Under the pieces are notes generated by a model, which was not told the DNA's origin, did no database searches, and was given only the letters and a program-made list of their open reading frames with translations. A stretch of 45,091 bases of DNA from Lysobacter sp. A03 (lineage in GTDB: Bacteria > Pseudomonadota > Gammaproteobacteria > Xanthomonadales > Xanthomonadaceae), in the NCBI RefSeq assembly GCF_000855665.1, contig NZ_JXSS01000095.1, positions 1 to 45,091 on the forward strand. Direction: 5' to 3'. Both the position numbers and the translations under genes were made by a program. Shown in pieces: positions 25,008-34,700 of the stretch. Positions within the stretch are counted from its first letter, which is position 1; each line of letters opens with the position of its first letter.

Positions 25008-25510
25008 TGGCGCGAGAGGTCCTCGTCGATCTGGATCGGACGCCCCCAACGATCGTAGGTCGGCACGAATCCCCGCTTGATGCGGTCAAACCGGTCTGAT
25101 CCCGGGGCGATGCCGAGTTGCTCGGCCACCGCGCTCCAGCCCTGCTCGTGGTCGCGCTCCCACAACTCGACCACGTGACGGCACGGTCGACCCAGCACCT
25201 CGGCGGCGGCGCAGGCGTAGTAGATATCGCCCGGCGCCCAGCGCTCGTCTTCCAGCAGATTCTCCACCAAGTTCCGGGGCGCGCCGTAGTAGCGCACCAT
25301 CTCGTCGATGAAGGACTGGCGGTAGCGCGCACCGTAGCGGTTCACGTCCTCCAGCTGGCTGTCCACCCACGGATCGCCGCTGCGCGGATTCCAGTCGAAG
25401 CGGAAATCCTGCGCGTTTGCAGCACCGGCGCCGGCCAGCGTGGCAAACGCCGCGGCCATCGCAAACACGCGTGTGCGCAGCTTCATGGCAATGGGGGGTT
25501 GCATGGACAT
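24977..25510 (-). CDS. Secreted protein of unknown function
   Basis: 177 residues. Signal peptide likely at 1-34 (MKLRTRVFAMAAAFATLAGAGAANAQ after an eight-residue prefix). The mature part is polar and ends in a charged tail. GAGGT lies six bases before the ATG at 25510; ATG 25486 (MKLRTRVFAM) would give a more usual signal peptide. No known domain is recognised; segments such as DEMVRYYGAPRNLVENLL and WERDHEQGWSAVAEQLG look helical. Similar unnamed proteins occur in xanthomonads, as far as I recall. Confidence 0.7.
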   Translation of the reverse strand: MSMQPPIAMKLRTRVFAMAAAFATLAGAGAANAQDFRFDWNPRSGDPWVDSQLEDVNRYGARYRQSFIDEMVRYYGAPRNLVENLLEDERWAPGDIYYACAAAEVLGRPCRHVVELWERDHEQGWSAVAEQLGIAPGSDRFDRIKRGFVPTYDRWGRPIQIDEDLSRHYPKRANAAR

Positions 25511-25562
25511 GGGCTACCTCGAAGGCGACGCCGCCGTTGATCAGCGGCTATGTGACCATGTT

Positions 25563-25639
25563 CGGAGTCCGGCGGTGAACCCCTGCCGAACCCGGCCGGC
25601 GTCCGGCGGAGCCGTTCAGGCAGGGTGCGCCGGACTCCG
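25563..25639. repeat. 12-bp inverted repeat with a competing GTCCGGCG copy
   Basis: CGGAGTCCGGCG (25563-25574) is the exact reverse complement of CGCCGGACTCCG (25628-25639). A further GTCCGGCG at 25601-25608 can pair with the same right arm (25628-25635), giving two alternative hairpins. It sits in the 143-base gap between two minus-strand genes, downstream of the one ending at 25654. Confidence 0.7.
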
Positions 25640-25653
25640 CGAAAACGACTCGG

Positions 25654-26103
25654 TCAGCGCGAAATCACGAACTTGCCAAAGGCCACGCCCAGGTCCCAAC
25701 CCTCGCCCTTCCCGGCGAGTGCCAGGGAGACATCGCCCTTGGTCATCACCTGCGCCTTGGCCGACTTTCCCGCGCCGGCGTGGGCTTCTGCGGTCACGTA
25801 GGTGCCCAACACTTCATTGATGCTGTTGATGCCGGAAAACTCGCCGCGACCATCGGTGATGCGGGTCTTGCCGAAGGTGATGCCGCCGCCCTTGGTGCGG
25901 ATCTTCACCGCCATCGACGCGCCGTTGTCACAGGTCACCGTGCCGGTGCCAGAGCCGGTCTTGTAGAACGCCGACCAGCCGGAAAGGTTGAAACGCAACT
26001 CGCAATCGGCGTTGCCAGCGGCGGCCGCGGGAAAGGCCGCGGCGGCCAGCAGCGTCGCCAAGACCAGCGGAGCCAGACGGGTATGACGTTGTGGACTGGG
26101 CAT
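25654..26103 (-). CDS. Secreted protein of unknown function
   Basis: 149 residues. A perfect AGGAGG ribosome-binding site precedes the ATG at 26103; the signal peptide runs to about 31 (ending FPAAAAG). The mature part has CELRFNLSGWSAFYKTGSG, a TVTCDNGASMAVKIRTKGGG segment and a C-terminal GVAFGKFVISR. Two cysteines could form a disulfide. It does not match a domain I know. Expression as a small periplasmic or surface protein is inferred. Confidence 0.75.
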   Translation of the reverse strand: MPSPQRHTRLAPLVLATLLAAAAFPAAAAGNADCELRFNLSGWSAFYKTGSGTGTVTCDNGASMAVKIRTKGGGITFGKTRITDGRGEFSGINSINEVLGTYVTAEAHAGAGKSAKAQVMTKGDVSLALAGKGEGWDLGVAFGKFVISR

Positions 26104-26185
26104 GACCAACCTCCTGAGGGGATGCCGCCAGACTAATCGATGAGCCCATTGCCGAGGAGTGATGTGCGGCGGCGGCTGAAACGGC

Positions 26186-26211
26186 AGCGGCACCGTTTGG
26201 GCGGTGCCGCT
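26186..26211 (-). terminator. Intrinsic terminator after the gene at 26257
   Basis: Ten-base perfect stem AGCGGCACCG (26186-26195) / CGGTGCCGCT (26202-26211) with loop TTTGGG, lying 46 bases downstream of the minus-strand gene that stops at 26257. On the minus strand it is followed by GCCGTTTC, a short T-run, so termination may be partial. Confidence 0.6.
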
Positions 26212-26256
26212 GTATTGACCACTTGTCGCATAGCGGACGGAAGCCGCCTGGCAGGA

Positions 26257-26676
26257 TCAGTCGTCCCAACGATGACGGCGCTTGCCGCGACGGTCGCGAT
26301 CGTAGCGCGGGTCGTAATAGGTCGTCTTGGTCTTGACCTTGCACTTGCCGTGCTTGTTGCACTTCACGTCGCGGTCGCCGTGCCCCCGGTACATCGACGA
26401 ACGACCATAATTGCTGACGTAAGCGCGACGTGGCACGTTCCGGTAGTAGCGCGGGTGGCCACGATCGTCGCGAACCACGATCAATCGGTCGTTGTAGCCG
26501 TAGTTGCCATTGCGGTAGTAAGGCTGGTCCCCACGGAGCACAACGTCAGCAACGTCCACGAGCACCCGGATCAGGTCATCGCCACTGTCGGCCCGGGCTG
26601 CGGTGGGAGCCAGCGCCATGGTGCCGAAACCGGCGGCGATCACGAGCGGCGCTAGCCAGCGGGAAAGATTCGACAT
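26257..26676 (-). CDS. Secreted basic, Tyr/Arg-rich protein of unknown function
   Basis: 139 residues. AAGGAG 7 bases before the ATG at 26676 supports the start. The signal peptide is at 1-29 (MSNLSRWLAPLVIAAGFG...ARA). The mature protein is rich in Tyr, Arg, Asp and Gly (PYYRNGNYGYNDRLIVVRD, and RYDRDRRGKRRHRWDD at the end), with a two-Cys KCNKHGKCKVK element. No domain recognised; such His/Arg/Tyr-rich secreted proteins are common among xanthomonads. Confidence 0.75.
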   Translation of the reverse strand: MSNLSRWLAPLVIAAGFGTMALAPTAARADSGDDLIRVLVDVADVVLRGDQPYYRNGNYGYNDRLIVVRDDRGHPRYYRNVPRRAYVSNYGRSSMYRGHGDRDVKCNKHGKCKVKTKTTYYDPRYDRDRRGKRRHRWDD

Positions 26677-26872
26677 GAGGGCTACTCCTTGGTTGCGCCG
26701 GTTCTTCGGCCGTGTTCCGACCATGCCGGAGCGAGGCTTAACGGGTTTCCAACACGTTGCAAATTCCGGGATTTCCGTTCATATATCGGGTCAGCGGGCA
26801 GCGGCGGGCGCTACGGGGTGTTGTCGCACGCGCGGACATGTCGTTCGCACCAACAACCAGCGGCAAGCCCCG

Positions 26873-27604
26873 TCAATGCGTCGTCATCGCCACGGCCGCC
26901 AGCTCCGCCACCGCTGCCGGCAGGCCTGCGGCCGTGTTCACCTGACGGAAACGCTGCTCGCCCTCCGGGACGGGCGCGGCGCGCTCGTGCACCCATGTCG
27001 AGTGGTACGGCACGTGGATGCCCCAGCCGCCCAACTCCAGCACCGGAATGATGTCGGAGCGCAGCGAATTGCCGATCATCAGGAACTGCGACGCCTCCAA
27101 CCCGAACTCGGCAAGCAGACGGCGGTAGGTCGCCGGATCCTTCTCGCTGACGATCTCGATCCGGCCAAACAGGTGCGCCATGCCGCAGTCGCGCACCTTC
27201 GCTTCCTGGTGGAAGAGGTCGCCCTTGGTGATCATCACGACCGGGTGCTCGCGGGCGATCGCCTCCACGGCCTCGGCGATGCCCGGCAGCAACTCCACCG
27301 GATGGCGCAGCAGCTCCTTGCCCAGCCCGAGGATGCGCTGCAGGTCGGCAGCGCTGATGCGCGCGTGAGACAGTTCGATCGCGGCCTCCAGCATCGAAAG
27401 CACCATGCCTTTGACGCCATAGCCGAACACGCCGATGTTGCCGCTCTCGACCTGGTAGAGCCGGTCCCGGGCACCGGGCCGATCCAGGTCGGCCCAGGGC
27501 GCCAGGATGTGTTCGAAGGCTTCCTGTGCTTCGTCAAAATAATCCTGACTGCGCCACAGGGTGTCGTCGGCATCAAAGCCGACCATGCAGATCATCTTCT
27601 CCAT
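26873..27604 (-). CDS. HAD-superfamily hydrolase
   Basis: 243 residues with the HAD motifs in order: I, VGFDADDTLW (D11 nucleophile, D13 acid); II, VVMITKGD; III, VSEKDPATY (Lys); IV, IGNSLRSDIIP. A helical cap domain lies between motifs I and II. It resembles phosphatases of the YjjG/GmhB-like branch; the substrate is unknown. The ATG at 27604 gives MEKMICMVGFDADDTLW. It diverges from the glycine-zipper gene at 27706 across a 101-base gap. Confidence 0.85.
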   Translation of the reverse strand: MEKMICMVGFDADDTLWRSQDYFDEAQEAFEHILAPWADLDRPGARDRLYQVESGNIGVFGYGVKGMVLSMLEAAIELSHARISAADLQRILGLGKELLRHPVELLPGIAEAVEAIAREHPVVMITKGDLFHQEAKVRDCGMAHLFGRIEIVSEKDPATYRRLLAEFGLEASQFLMIGNSLRSDIIPVLELGGWGIHVPYHSTWVHERAAPVPEGEQRFRQVNTAAGLPAAVAELAAVAMTTH

Positions 27605-27705
27605 CAGTCGATTATGCCCCGCGGTTCGACGCGTCCCGACCCGTCACGCACGCCTAACCGCCCCCATTCCACGATCAGGTGATCGACGCTGTCCAAGGAG
27701 ACGCC

Positions 27706-28182
27706 ATGACGGAACGCCACGTTTTCTGCACGCCCGACATCAACACCGCCTCGCAGGTTATGGCGGCAGCGCGCTCGGCGGGGGTCGAGGACGACAATAT
27801 CCTGCTGGTCGCCCGTTCCGACATCGAACTGGAGCAGATCCCCGACCAGCGCAAGCAAGCGGACACCGACATGCTGCCTGCCGCGGCGCGCGGTGTCGGC
27901 TACGGTGCCGGGGCAGGCCTGCTGGCAGGCCTGATCGCCGTCGCGATCCCACCGGTGGGGATCACCATGGCCGGTGCCGCCGCGGCGACGCTCGCGGGCG
28001 GAGCGGTGGGCGGATGGATCTCCGCGCTGATGGGTTCCAGCCTGCCCGATCCGGTGCGGCAACAGTTTGAAGAGCGTATCGAGGCCGGCCAGATCCTGGT
28101 CATTCTGGATGGTGATGAGGACGTGCTGGAAGCCGCCGAGCCCGCAATTGTCAGTGCGGGCGGGAACCGGCTACCGTTCTAG
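27706..28182 (+). CDS. Glycine-zipper membrane-associated protein, stress-protein-like
   Basis: 158 residues. The N-terminal about 65 are soluble (MTERHVFCTPDINTASQVMAA), the central part is a hydrophobic glycine zipper (GYGAGAGLLAGLIAVAIPP, then ATLAGGAVGGWISALMG), and the C-terminus is soluble. The N-terminal alternation looks like the general-stress GsiB/YflT-type or DUF1269 folds, but I do not claim the family. AAGGAG precedes the ATG at 27706. The next gene starts 33 bases after its stop. Confidence 0.65.
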   Translation: MTERHVFCTPDINTASQVMAAARSAGVEDDNILLVARSDIELEQIPDQRKQADTDMLPAAARGVGYGAGAGLLAGLIAVAIPPVGITMAGAAAATLAGGAVGGWISALMGSSLPDPVRQQFEERIEAGQILVILDGDEDVLEAAEPAIVSAGGNRLPF

Positions 28183-28215
28183 TTCCTGTCGCGCCGTAAA
28201 GGCTGAGAATTCACC

Positions 28216-29382
28216 ATGCGAAACGCCATTCCCACGATTCTCGCCCTGGCGTTGCTGGTCGCCTGCAGCGATGGCAACGGCACGCCCGCAGCGACGGCGG
28301 CGATCGACGAAGCGAGCCACGCGATGGAGACCAGTGACCGTCCATTCGCCGTAAATGAAATCGCCCGTTTCGAAGAACCGTGGGCCATGAGCTTCCTGCC
28401 TGACGGCCAGCACCTGCTGGTCACGCAGAAGCCCGGGCAGCTGAAACTGGTCGGCATGGACGGCAGGTCGGCTGAGATCACCGGCGTGCCGGAGGTTGCC
28501 TACGGGGGCCAGGGCGGTCTGGGCGACGTGGTGCTGCATCCGGGTTTCAACAGCAACCGGATGGTCTATCTCAGTTACGCCGAAGCCGGCGAGCGTGACA
28601 CCCGCGGTGCTGCGGTAGCGCGTGCCAAGCTGGTCACCGACGCCAAGGGCGGCGGCAAGCTGACCGGGCTGGAGGTGATCTGGCGTCAGGTCCCCAAGGT
28701 CAAGGGCGAGGGCCACTACGGCCATCGCATCGCCTTTGGTCCCGACGGCTACCTGTGGATCAGCTCCGGCGATCGACAGAAGTTCGACCCCGCCCAAGAC
28801 ATGGCGTCTAACCTGGGCAAGGTGCTTCGGCTCAATGACGATGGAACCATCCCGGCCGACAACCCGTTTGCGGGCGACGGGAAAGTGGCATCACAGGTGT
28901 GGTCGCTGGGGCATCGCAACCCGCTCGGAATCGCCTTCAACGCGCAGGGTGATCTTTGGGAAATCGAGATGGGCCCGAAGGGTGGCGACGAGCTGAACCT
29001 GATCGAGCGCGGAGCCAACTACGGGTATCCGATCGTCTCCAACGGCGATCACTACGACGGCCGCCCGATTCCCCGCCACGACACCCAACCCCAGTTCAAC
29101 GCTCCGGCAATCAGCTGGACACCCGTGATCTCGCCCAGCAGCCTGATCTTCTACAGCGGCGACCGGTTCCCTTCCTGGAAGGGCAGCGCCTTTGCGAGCG
29201 GGCTGTCCTCACAGTCGCTGGTGCGGATCGCGTTTGACGGCGACAAGCCGAGCGAGGCGGAACGCTTCGACATGGGCCAGCGCATCCGCGCTGTGGCGCA
29301 GGGTCCCGACGGCGACCTGTATCTGCTCGAGGACGGTCCGAAGGGCCGACTGCTGCGCCTGGCACCACCGCCTACGGAGTGA
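28216..29382 (+). CDS. PQQ-dependent soluble aldose sugar dehydrogenase, lipoprotein
   Basis: 388 residues. A lipobox (LLVACS near residue 17) follows the signal sequence, then a six-bladed beta-propeller of the YliI/Asd glucose/sorbosone dehydrogenase type: [68 protein letters not shown] and [14 protein letters not shown]. The conserved histidines expected for PQQ binding are in these motifs. It oxidises aldoses in the periplasm with PQQ; the natural substrate is uncertain. It follows the glycine-zipper gene by 33 bases. Confidence 0.88.
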   Translation: MRNAIPTILALALLVACSDGNGTPAATAAIDEASHAMETSDRPFAVNEIARFEEPWAMSFLPDGQHLLVTQKPGQLKLVGMDGRSAEITGVPEVAYGGQGGLGDVVLHPGFNSNRMVYLSYAEAGERDTRGAAVARAKLVTDAKGGGKLTGLEVIWRQVPKVKGEGHYGHRIAFGPDGYLWISSGDRQKFDPAQDMASNLGKVLRLNDDGTIPADNPFAGDGKVASQVWSLGHRNPLGIAFNAQGDLWEIEMGPKGGDELNLIERGANYGYPIVSNGDHYDGRPIPRHDTQPQFNAPAISWTPVISPSSLIFYSGDRFPSWKGSAFASGLSSQSLVRIAFDGDKPSEAERFDMGQRIRAVAQGPDGDLYLLEDGPKGRLLRLAPPPTE

Positions 29383-29388
29383 CGTGGG

Positions 29389-29417
29389 CGCTCCGGAGCC
29401 GGTTCTGCTCCGGCGCT
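29389..29417 (+). terminator. Hairpin after the aldose dehydrogenase gene
   Basis: Stem CCGGAGC (29393-29399) / GCTCCGG (29407-29413) with a seven-base loop, seven perfect pairs, extended by two more after a mismatch. It starts seven bases after the stop codon. No T-run, so it is a weak terminator. Confidence 0.4.
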
Positions 29418-29497
29418 GTGCGGGCGGGATTGGCGGAACACCCCACTGTTGAGCTCTCGACCATTGCGCCGCATCGCGCGGCAGCGCCTGAGTCAGA

Positions 29498-29920
29498 TCA
29501 CTTCTGCTCGTCTTCCTCTTCCGGCTCGGGTTCATCGAGCCTGCTGCGGGTGTCCCGCTCAGCTTCTGTCACGTAGCCGTCGCTGTCGGCGTCGGTCATT
29601 TCGAAGTTGCTGTCGAAATCCGGATTGGCACTGCCTTCACTGCGACTGATGCGGCCGTCGCCATCGGCGTCCAGTTCGTCCCAGCGAAAGTCGTCGCGCA
29701 CCTCCGAAGGCGGCGCTTCAGCTGCCCGGTCAACAACCAACTCGTCGCCATCGCTGATGATCGGCGGTGGCGACATGACCTCCTCCACCTTCTCCAGTGG
29801 ATCGGCGGTTTGCTCCTGTGCTGCGGCGGGCGTGGCAAACGCCAGGCCGCTGACCAGCGCCAGGCTGGCGGCGCCAGCGAGCAGCGTGGGAGTAAGTGAT
29901 CGGTCACCGGAACGTTTCAT
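29498..29920 (-). CDS. Secreted EF-hand calcium-binding protein
   Basis: 140 residues: signal peptide about 1-35 (AFATPAAAQ end), an acidic linker, and two canonical EF-hand loops, DADGDGRISRSE (84-95) and DADSDGYVTEAE (110-121), each with the Asp/Asn positions and the terminal Glu expected to bind Ca2+. The C-terminal tail is very acidic (EPEPEEEDEQ). GGAGAG precedes the ATG at 29920. Role unknown; small periplasmic calcium-binding proteins of this kind are common in Lysobacter-like bacteria. It is convergent with the aldose dehydrogenase. Confidence 0.85.
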   Translation of the reverse strand: MKRSGDRSLTPTLLAGAASLALVSGLAFATPAAAQEQTADPLEKVEEVMSPPPIISDGDELVVDRAAEAPPSEVRDDFRWDELDADGDGRISRSEGSANPDFDSNFEMTDADSDGYVTEAERDTRSRLDEPEPEEEDEQK

Positions 29921-30105
29921 GCGAGCTCTCCGCTTGAGGTGTGTCTGGAGCGTCTGCCTTCCTGGCTGTACCGACGATAAGCGCGCGTCCGCTTGACGCT
30001 GCGCTCACATGGCGACGACGTCGCGTTTACGAAACCGCCTGTTCAGTTGGTAACACCGGCCGGACGTTGACGCGTCGCAGCAACGGTTTGCGCCGATAGG
30101 AACCC

Positions 30106-30864
30106 TCAGGAGTCCGATGCCGGCGGCAACTCCAGCAGCTGCCCCTGCAGGTCATAAAGGATTGCGGCATCCCCTTCAATCCAGTCGCGGTCCTCGCGGC
30201 CACGGAAGTGGCGATGGAACGCCGCCAGCGCGGCTTCCGGGTCGCGCAGGTCATAACCGACCAGGCGCAGCGCCGCCCAGGCATCGAAGCCGGGCGGAAC
30301 CGGAGCCCGGACCTCACGCGGCCACAATCCGTAGCCGGCCTGCGCCAGGCGCTGCCAGGGAAAATGCACGCTGGGGTCATCCTTCTTGGTTGGGGCGACG
30401 TCGCCATGCCCTACGATCAGATGCGGCTGGATGCCCAGGCGGTCGGTCAGGTCGGCCAGCAGCACCAGCAGCGACTCGATTTGCGCATTGCTGAAAGCCT
30501 CGTTGCCATCGTTGTCGAGCTCGATGCCGATGGAGATCGAATTGATGTCACCGATGCCGGACCAGCGGCTGGGCCCGGCATGCCAGGCGCGCTCCTGTTC
30601 GGCGACGAGCTGGTAGCGGCGACCATCGTCGCCGATCAGGTAATGCGCGCTCACCCGCCCGCCGGAGTTGCGCGTCTGCAGGACCAGCAACGCGCCCTCG
30701 GCGCTGCGCATCGCGGTGTGGTGGATCACGATCATGCGCGCGCGCCGGGGCTCGTGATTGGGCGAGGGGTGCCAGTCGGCCAGCGGATTGCGCGGCGGTG
30801 CGGTGGCGCAGGCGGAAACCACCAGCAGGCACAGCAGGGCAGCAAGAAGGTGCAGGGCTTTCAT
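30106..30864 (-). CDS. N-acetylmuramoyl-L-alanine amidase (amidase_2), lipoprotein
   Basis: 252 residues. The N-terminus MKALHLLAALLCLLVVSAC carries the lipobox VSAC near residue 19. The amidase_2/AmpD-like domain follows: zinc His in MIVIHHTAM, HYLIGDDGRRYQLV, WHAG, NSISIGIELDN, and the second zinc His and Asp in LIVGHGDVAPTKKDDPSVHFPW (read in two parts). It cleaves the amide between MurNAc and L-Ala in peptidoglycan fragments, here anchored in the envelope as in AmiD. The in-frame ATG at 30870 adds two residues. It diverges from the outer-membrane protein gene across about 127 bases. Confidence 0.9.
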   Translation of the reverse strand: MKALHLLAALLCLLVVSACATAPPRNPLADWHPSPNHEPRRARMIVIHHTAMRSAEGALLVLQTRNSGGRVSAHYLIGDDGRRYQLVAEQERAWHAGPSRWSGIGDINSISIGIELDNDGNEAFSNAQIESLLVLLADLTDRLGIQPHLIVGHGDVAPTKKDDPSVHFPWQRLAQAGYGLWPREVRAPVPPGFDAWAALRLVGYDLRDPEAALAAFHRHFRGREDRDWIEGDAAILYDLQGQLLELPPASDS

Positions 30865-30991
30865 TGGCATCCGGGAGCTGACGGCGGTCGCCTACGGTAA
30901 GCCAAGCACACGGGCGGCTGCACGTTCACGCCCGCGCCACCGTGGTTCGGTTCTCATGACCGCCCTCCCCACCACCCCACGGACCCGCACC

Positions 30992-31798
30992 ATGCCCAAG
31001 AGTTTTCCGCTGCAGCTGCTTCTGCTTGCCTCCGGCGTCGCCCTCGCCCTGCCCGCCCACGCCATCGATGACGACCGCTTCACCGTGCGGATCGGCGCGA
31101 TGAACGCCGACGCCCAGAGCACCCTGCGCGGGCGCACCGATTTTGCCGGCGACTCGATCGGTTTCAGCGAGGACTTCGATTTCGGCGGCAAGGAAACCGT
31201 GCCGCGCCTGGAAGGCCAGTTCCGCTTCAGCGAACGCAACCGCCTGCTGTTCAACTACTTCAACTACAACAAGGACCGCCGGATCACGCTCGAGGATGAG
31301 CTCGACTACGACGGCAACCTCATTCCCGCCGGCAGCTTTGCCAAGGGCGAGGTGGATTTCGAGGTCGCAAGCGTCGTTCACGATTTCGCGGTGACCGAGA
31401 CCGACACTTTCAGCTGGGGCCTGCAGGTCGGCGCGGAGTACGCCAAGCTGGAAGCCAAGGTCTATGCCGAGGCAGGGGATGAAACCTACCGCGAGCGCGA
31501 GAGTTCCGACGGTTTCGCGCCGGTCATCGGTACCCGTTTCACCTGGGCGCCTGCGGATGCCTGGCGCGTGGTGGCCCAGGGTCAGTATTTGAACGCGTCC
31601 TGGGGCAGCTTCGGCGACTACCGCGGCGACCTGAGCCGGGCCAATGCGCTGGTCGAATACCGCTTCACCCCGAACTTCGGCATTCACGTCGGCTATGACT
31701 GGTTCAAGCTTGACGTCGACAAGCGCGGCAGCGACGGCATGCTTGGCCTGAAGCAGGAGTTCAAGGGACCGATTGCCGGGATCACGCTGGCGTTCTGA
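30992..31798 (+). CDS. Outer-membrane beta-barrel protein
   Basis: 268 residues. Signal peptide about 1-24 (LALPAHA end). The mature part is an alternating beta pattern with many aromatic ends, for example SERNRLLFNYFNYNKDRRI, VDFEVASVVHDFAVTE and NFGIHVGYDWFKLDVD, ending in the aromatic C-terminal residue of an outer-membrane strand (AGITLAF). It is of OmpW-like size, but no exact family was recognised. The ATG at 30992 is chosen; 30957 is a possible alternative. The last 17 bases overlap the end of the convergent ndvB gene. Confidence 0.82.
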   Translation: MPKSFPLQLLLLASGVALALPAHAIDDDRFTVRIGAMNADAQSTLRGRTDFAGDSIGFSEDFDFGGKETVPRLEGQFRFSERNRLLFNYFNYNKDRRITLEDELDYDGNLIPAGSFAKGEVDFEVASVVHDFAVTETDTFSWGLQVGAEYAKLEAKVYAEAGDETYRERESSDGFAPVIGTRFTWAPADAWRVVAQGQYLNASWGSFGDYRGDLSRANALVEYRFTPNFGIHVGYDWFKLDVDKRGSDGMLGLKQEFKGPIAGITLAF

Positions 31799-34700
31799 TC
31801 CGCGCGGGACTTCCCGCGTCAGGCCCCGGTCGCTGGCGCCCCCCTCCAGGACCATCGGCTACGAATACCTTCACCTCGCGCGTGTTCTGGTCATCCTGCA
31901 GCACGATGGACGTGCCCGGCTGGGCCACGCCATCCAGCAACAGGCGTGTGGCGCCGTCGTCGGCGCGCGCCACCTCGATCCGGTATTCGGTATCGCCGTA
32001 GCGGTAACGCATCTGGAAGCCGGGCCAGTCGTTTGGCAGCGTCGGAGCCAGGTGCAGGCGGCTGCCTTCGCGCTGGATGCCAAGCAGTGACTCGACCATC
32101 AACCGGTACATCCAGCCCGACGAGCCGGTGTACCAGGTCCAGCCACCCCTGCCGACGTGTGGTGGGACGGCGTACACATCGGCGGCCATGACGTAGGGCT
32201 CGACCTTGTAGGTGTCCAGCGACGCGGCCGCGCCGTGGTTGACCGGATTGATCATCCGCATCAGCTCCCACGCCCGCTCGGTATGGCCGCTGCGGGCGAA
32301 GGCCATCGTCGCCCAGACCGCCGAATGGGTGTACTGGCCGCCGTTTTCGCGGACACCGGGCACGTAGCCGCGGATGTAGCCCGGGTCCTGCGCGGTCTTG
32401 TCGAAGGGCGGGTCCAGCAACTGGATCAGGCCGGCCTCCTCGCGCACCAGGTGCTTGTCCAGCGAGGCCATCGCCTGCGTCGTGCGCTCCGGGTCGCCCG
32501 CTCCAGACAGCACCGCCCAGCTCTGGGAGATCGAGTCGATACGACACTCATCGCTGTCCTTGGAGCCCAGCGGCGCGCCGTTGTCGAACCAGGCGCGCTG
32601 GTACCACTCGCCATCCCAGGCGTGCGTCTCCAGGTTCTGCTGCAGGGTTTCGGCGGCCTGCAGGCATTCGGCGGCAAAGCGGTGGTCAAGATGGGCCTCG
32701 GCCAGCGGCGCGAAATGCTGGAGCACGTCGTAGAGGAAGAAGCCCAGCCACACGCTCTCGCCGCGGCCGCGCTCGCCGACCCGGTTCATGCCGTCGTTCC
32801 AGTCGCCGGTGGCGATCAGGGGCAGGCCGCGTTCGCCGGTCAGCTCCAGGCCACGGCGGATGGATCTAACGCAGTGCTGGTAGAGGCTCTGGCGCAGGGT
32901 CGAGCGCAAGGGCAGGTCGAAGTAGGACTCCTCGCCCGCAGCGACCTGACGGCCCTCGATGTAGCTGACCGGTTCTTCCAGCACGTCGCGGTCACCCGTG
33001 GCTTCCACATAGCGGCATACCGCGAGCGGCAGCCACAGATAGTCGTCGGAGCAGCGGGTGCGAACGCCACGGTCCTGTGGCGGATGCCACCAGTGCAGCA
33101 CGTCGCCTTCCGGGAACTGATGCGCCGCGCTGCGCAGCAGGTGGCCGCGCACCATTGCCGGCTCGGCATGGACCATCGACATCGAATCCTGCAGCTGGTC
33201 GCGGAACCCGTAGGCGCCGCCGGACTGGTAATAGCCGCTGCGCGCAAGGAATCGGCAGGCGATGGTCTGGTACATCAGCCAGCCGTTGGCGAGCACATCA
33301 AACGCGGGCTCCGGCGTGTCGACCTGGATCGCGCCCAGTGTCTGCAGCCAATACATGCGGACCCGATCGAGGGCGTCGTGGGCGGCGTCGTTGCCGCGAT
33401 GACGGCGAGCAACGGCGACGCACTCCCCCCAGTCCTCGCCCATGCCGAGCCGGAACACGGTCTCGTTGCGCTCGCCCGGCTCCAGGGTGATCGGGACCTG
33501 GATGGCGGCCACCGGATCCAGCCCGGCGCCGATCTGGCCCGAGAGGTGCTCACGGGTGAGCCCGGCGGGCGCCTGCAGCGTGCCGTTGCGACCGATGAAC
33601 TCCAGGCGGTCGCCGGTGATGGTGCGCTCGTCGGCGCGGGCGTCGGTGTCGAAGAACGCGACCCGGCCCTCGAACTCCGTGTTGTAGGCGTTGCGCGCGG
33701 TGAGCACGCCGCTGTCGCCGTCGATCTCGGTGATGACGTGCATGCCGGTCTTGCCGTGCAGGTCGCCCAGAATCCACTCCACGTAGCCGGTGACACTGAG
33801 GCGGCGTGACCGCCCGGAGCGGTTGGCCAGCTTGAGGACGCTGAATTTCACCGCGTCGTGCAGGTCCACGTAGACCCACAGCTCACTGATGATCCCGTTT
33901 TCCTCGTGCTCGTACACGCTGTAGCCAAAGCCGTGGCGGGTGCGGTACGGCCCGGTCACCCGACACGGCAGCGGCGGAGGCGACCACACGTGGCCGGTGT
34001 CCTCATCGCGCAGGTAGAACGCCTCGCCGGCGGGGTCGCTGACCGGATCGTTGTGCCACGGGGTCAACCGGAACTCGTGCGCGTTCTCGCCCCAGGTGTA
34101 GCCCGGCGAGCTCTCGCTGACCACGCAACCAAACTGCGCATTGGCCATCACGTTGGACCACGGAGCGGGTGTTGTCTGGCCCTCGGCAAGGTCAATCACG
34201 TACTCGCGCCCGTCCGGGGAGAAACCACCGATCCCGTTGTCCAGGATCAGCTCGCGCGCGCCGGGATCGAACGGCCACGCATCGAAGCTGGCCCGCGGCG
34301 CCGGGCCTTCACCGGCATGGCGCGGCATCAGCTCGTACTGCTCGGGCGCGGGACCCAGCAGGGCGGCCAAAGGCGGCGCCGGCGGGCGCACCTCCAGCTG
34401 CTCGGCCAGACTGCCACGCGTGTCACTGAGCACGACCCGGGCGACAGCCTGCATGAGGATGCGGTCCTCCTGTGACATCTGCTGGGTCGGGCGCACGAAG
34501 ATGCCACCGGGGCGGTCGATCAGGTGCGCGCCCGCGCCGGCGGCGATCAGGCCCAGGACCTGGTCCTGCAACTGCTGGCGGTAACCGGCCTGGTCTTCGT
34601 TCCAGATCACCAGGTCGACCACCAGCCCTTTCAGACGCCAGTAGGCGTGAGCCTGGGCCAGCTGGCGGACCAGTTCGATGTTGGCGACGTCGGCGATCTT

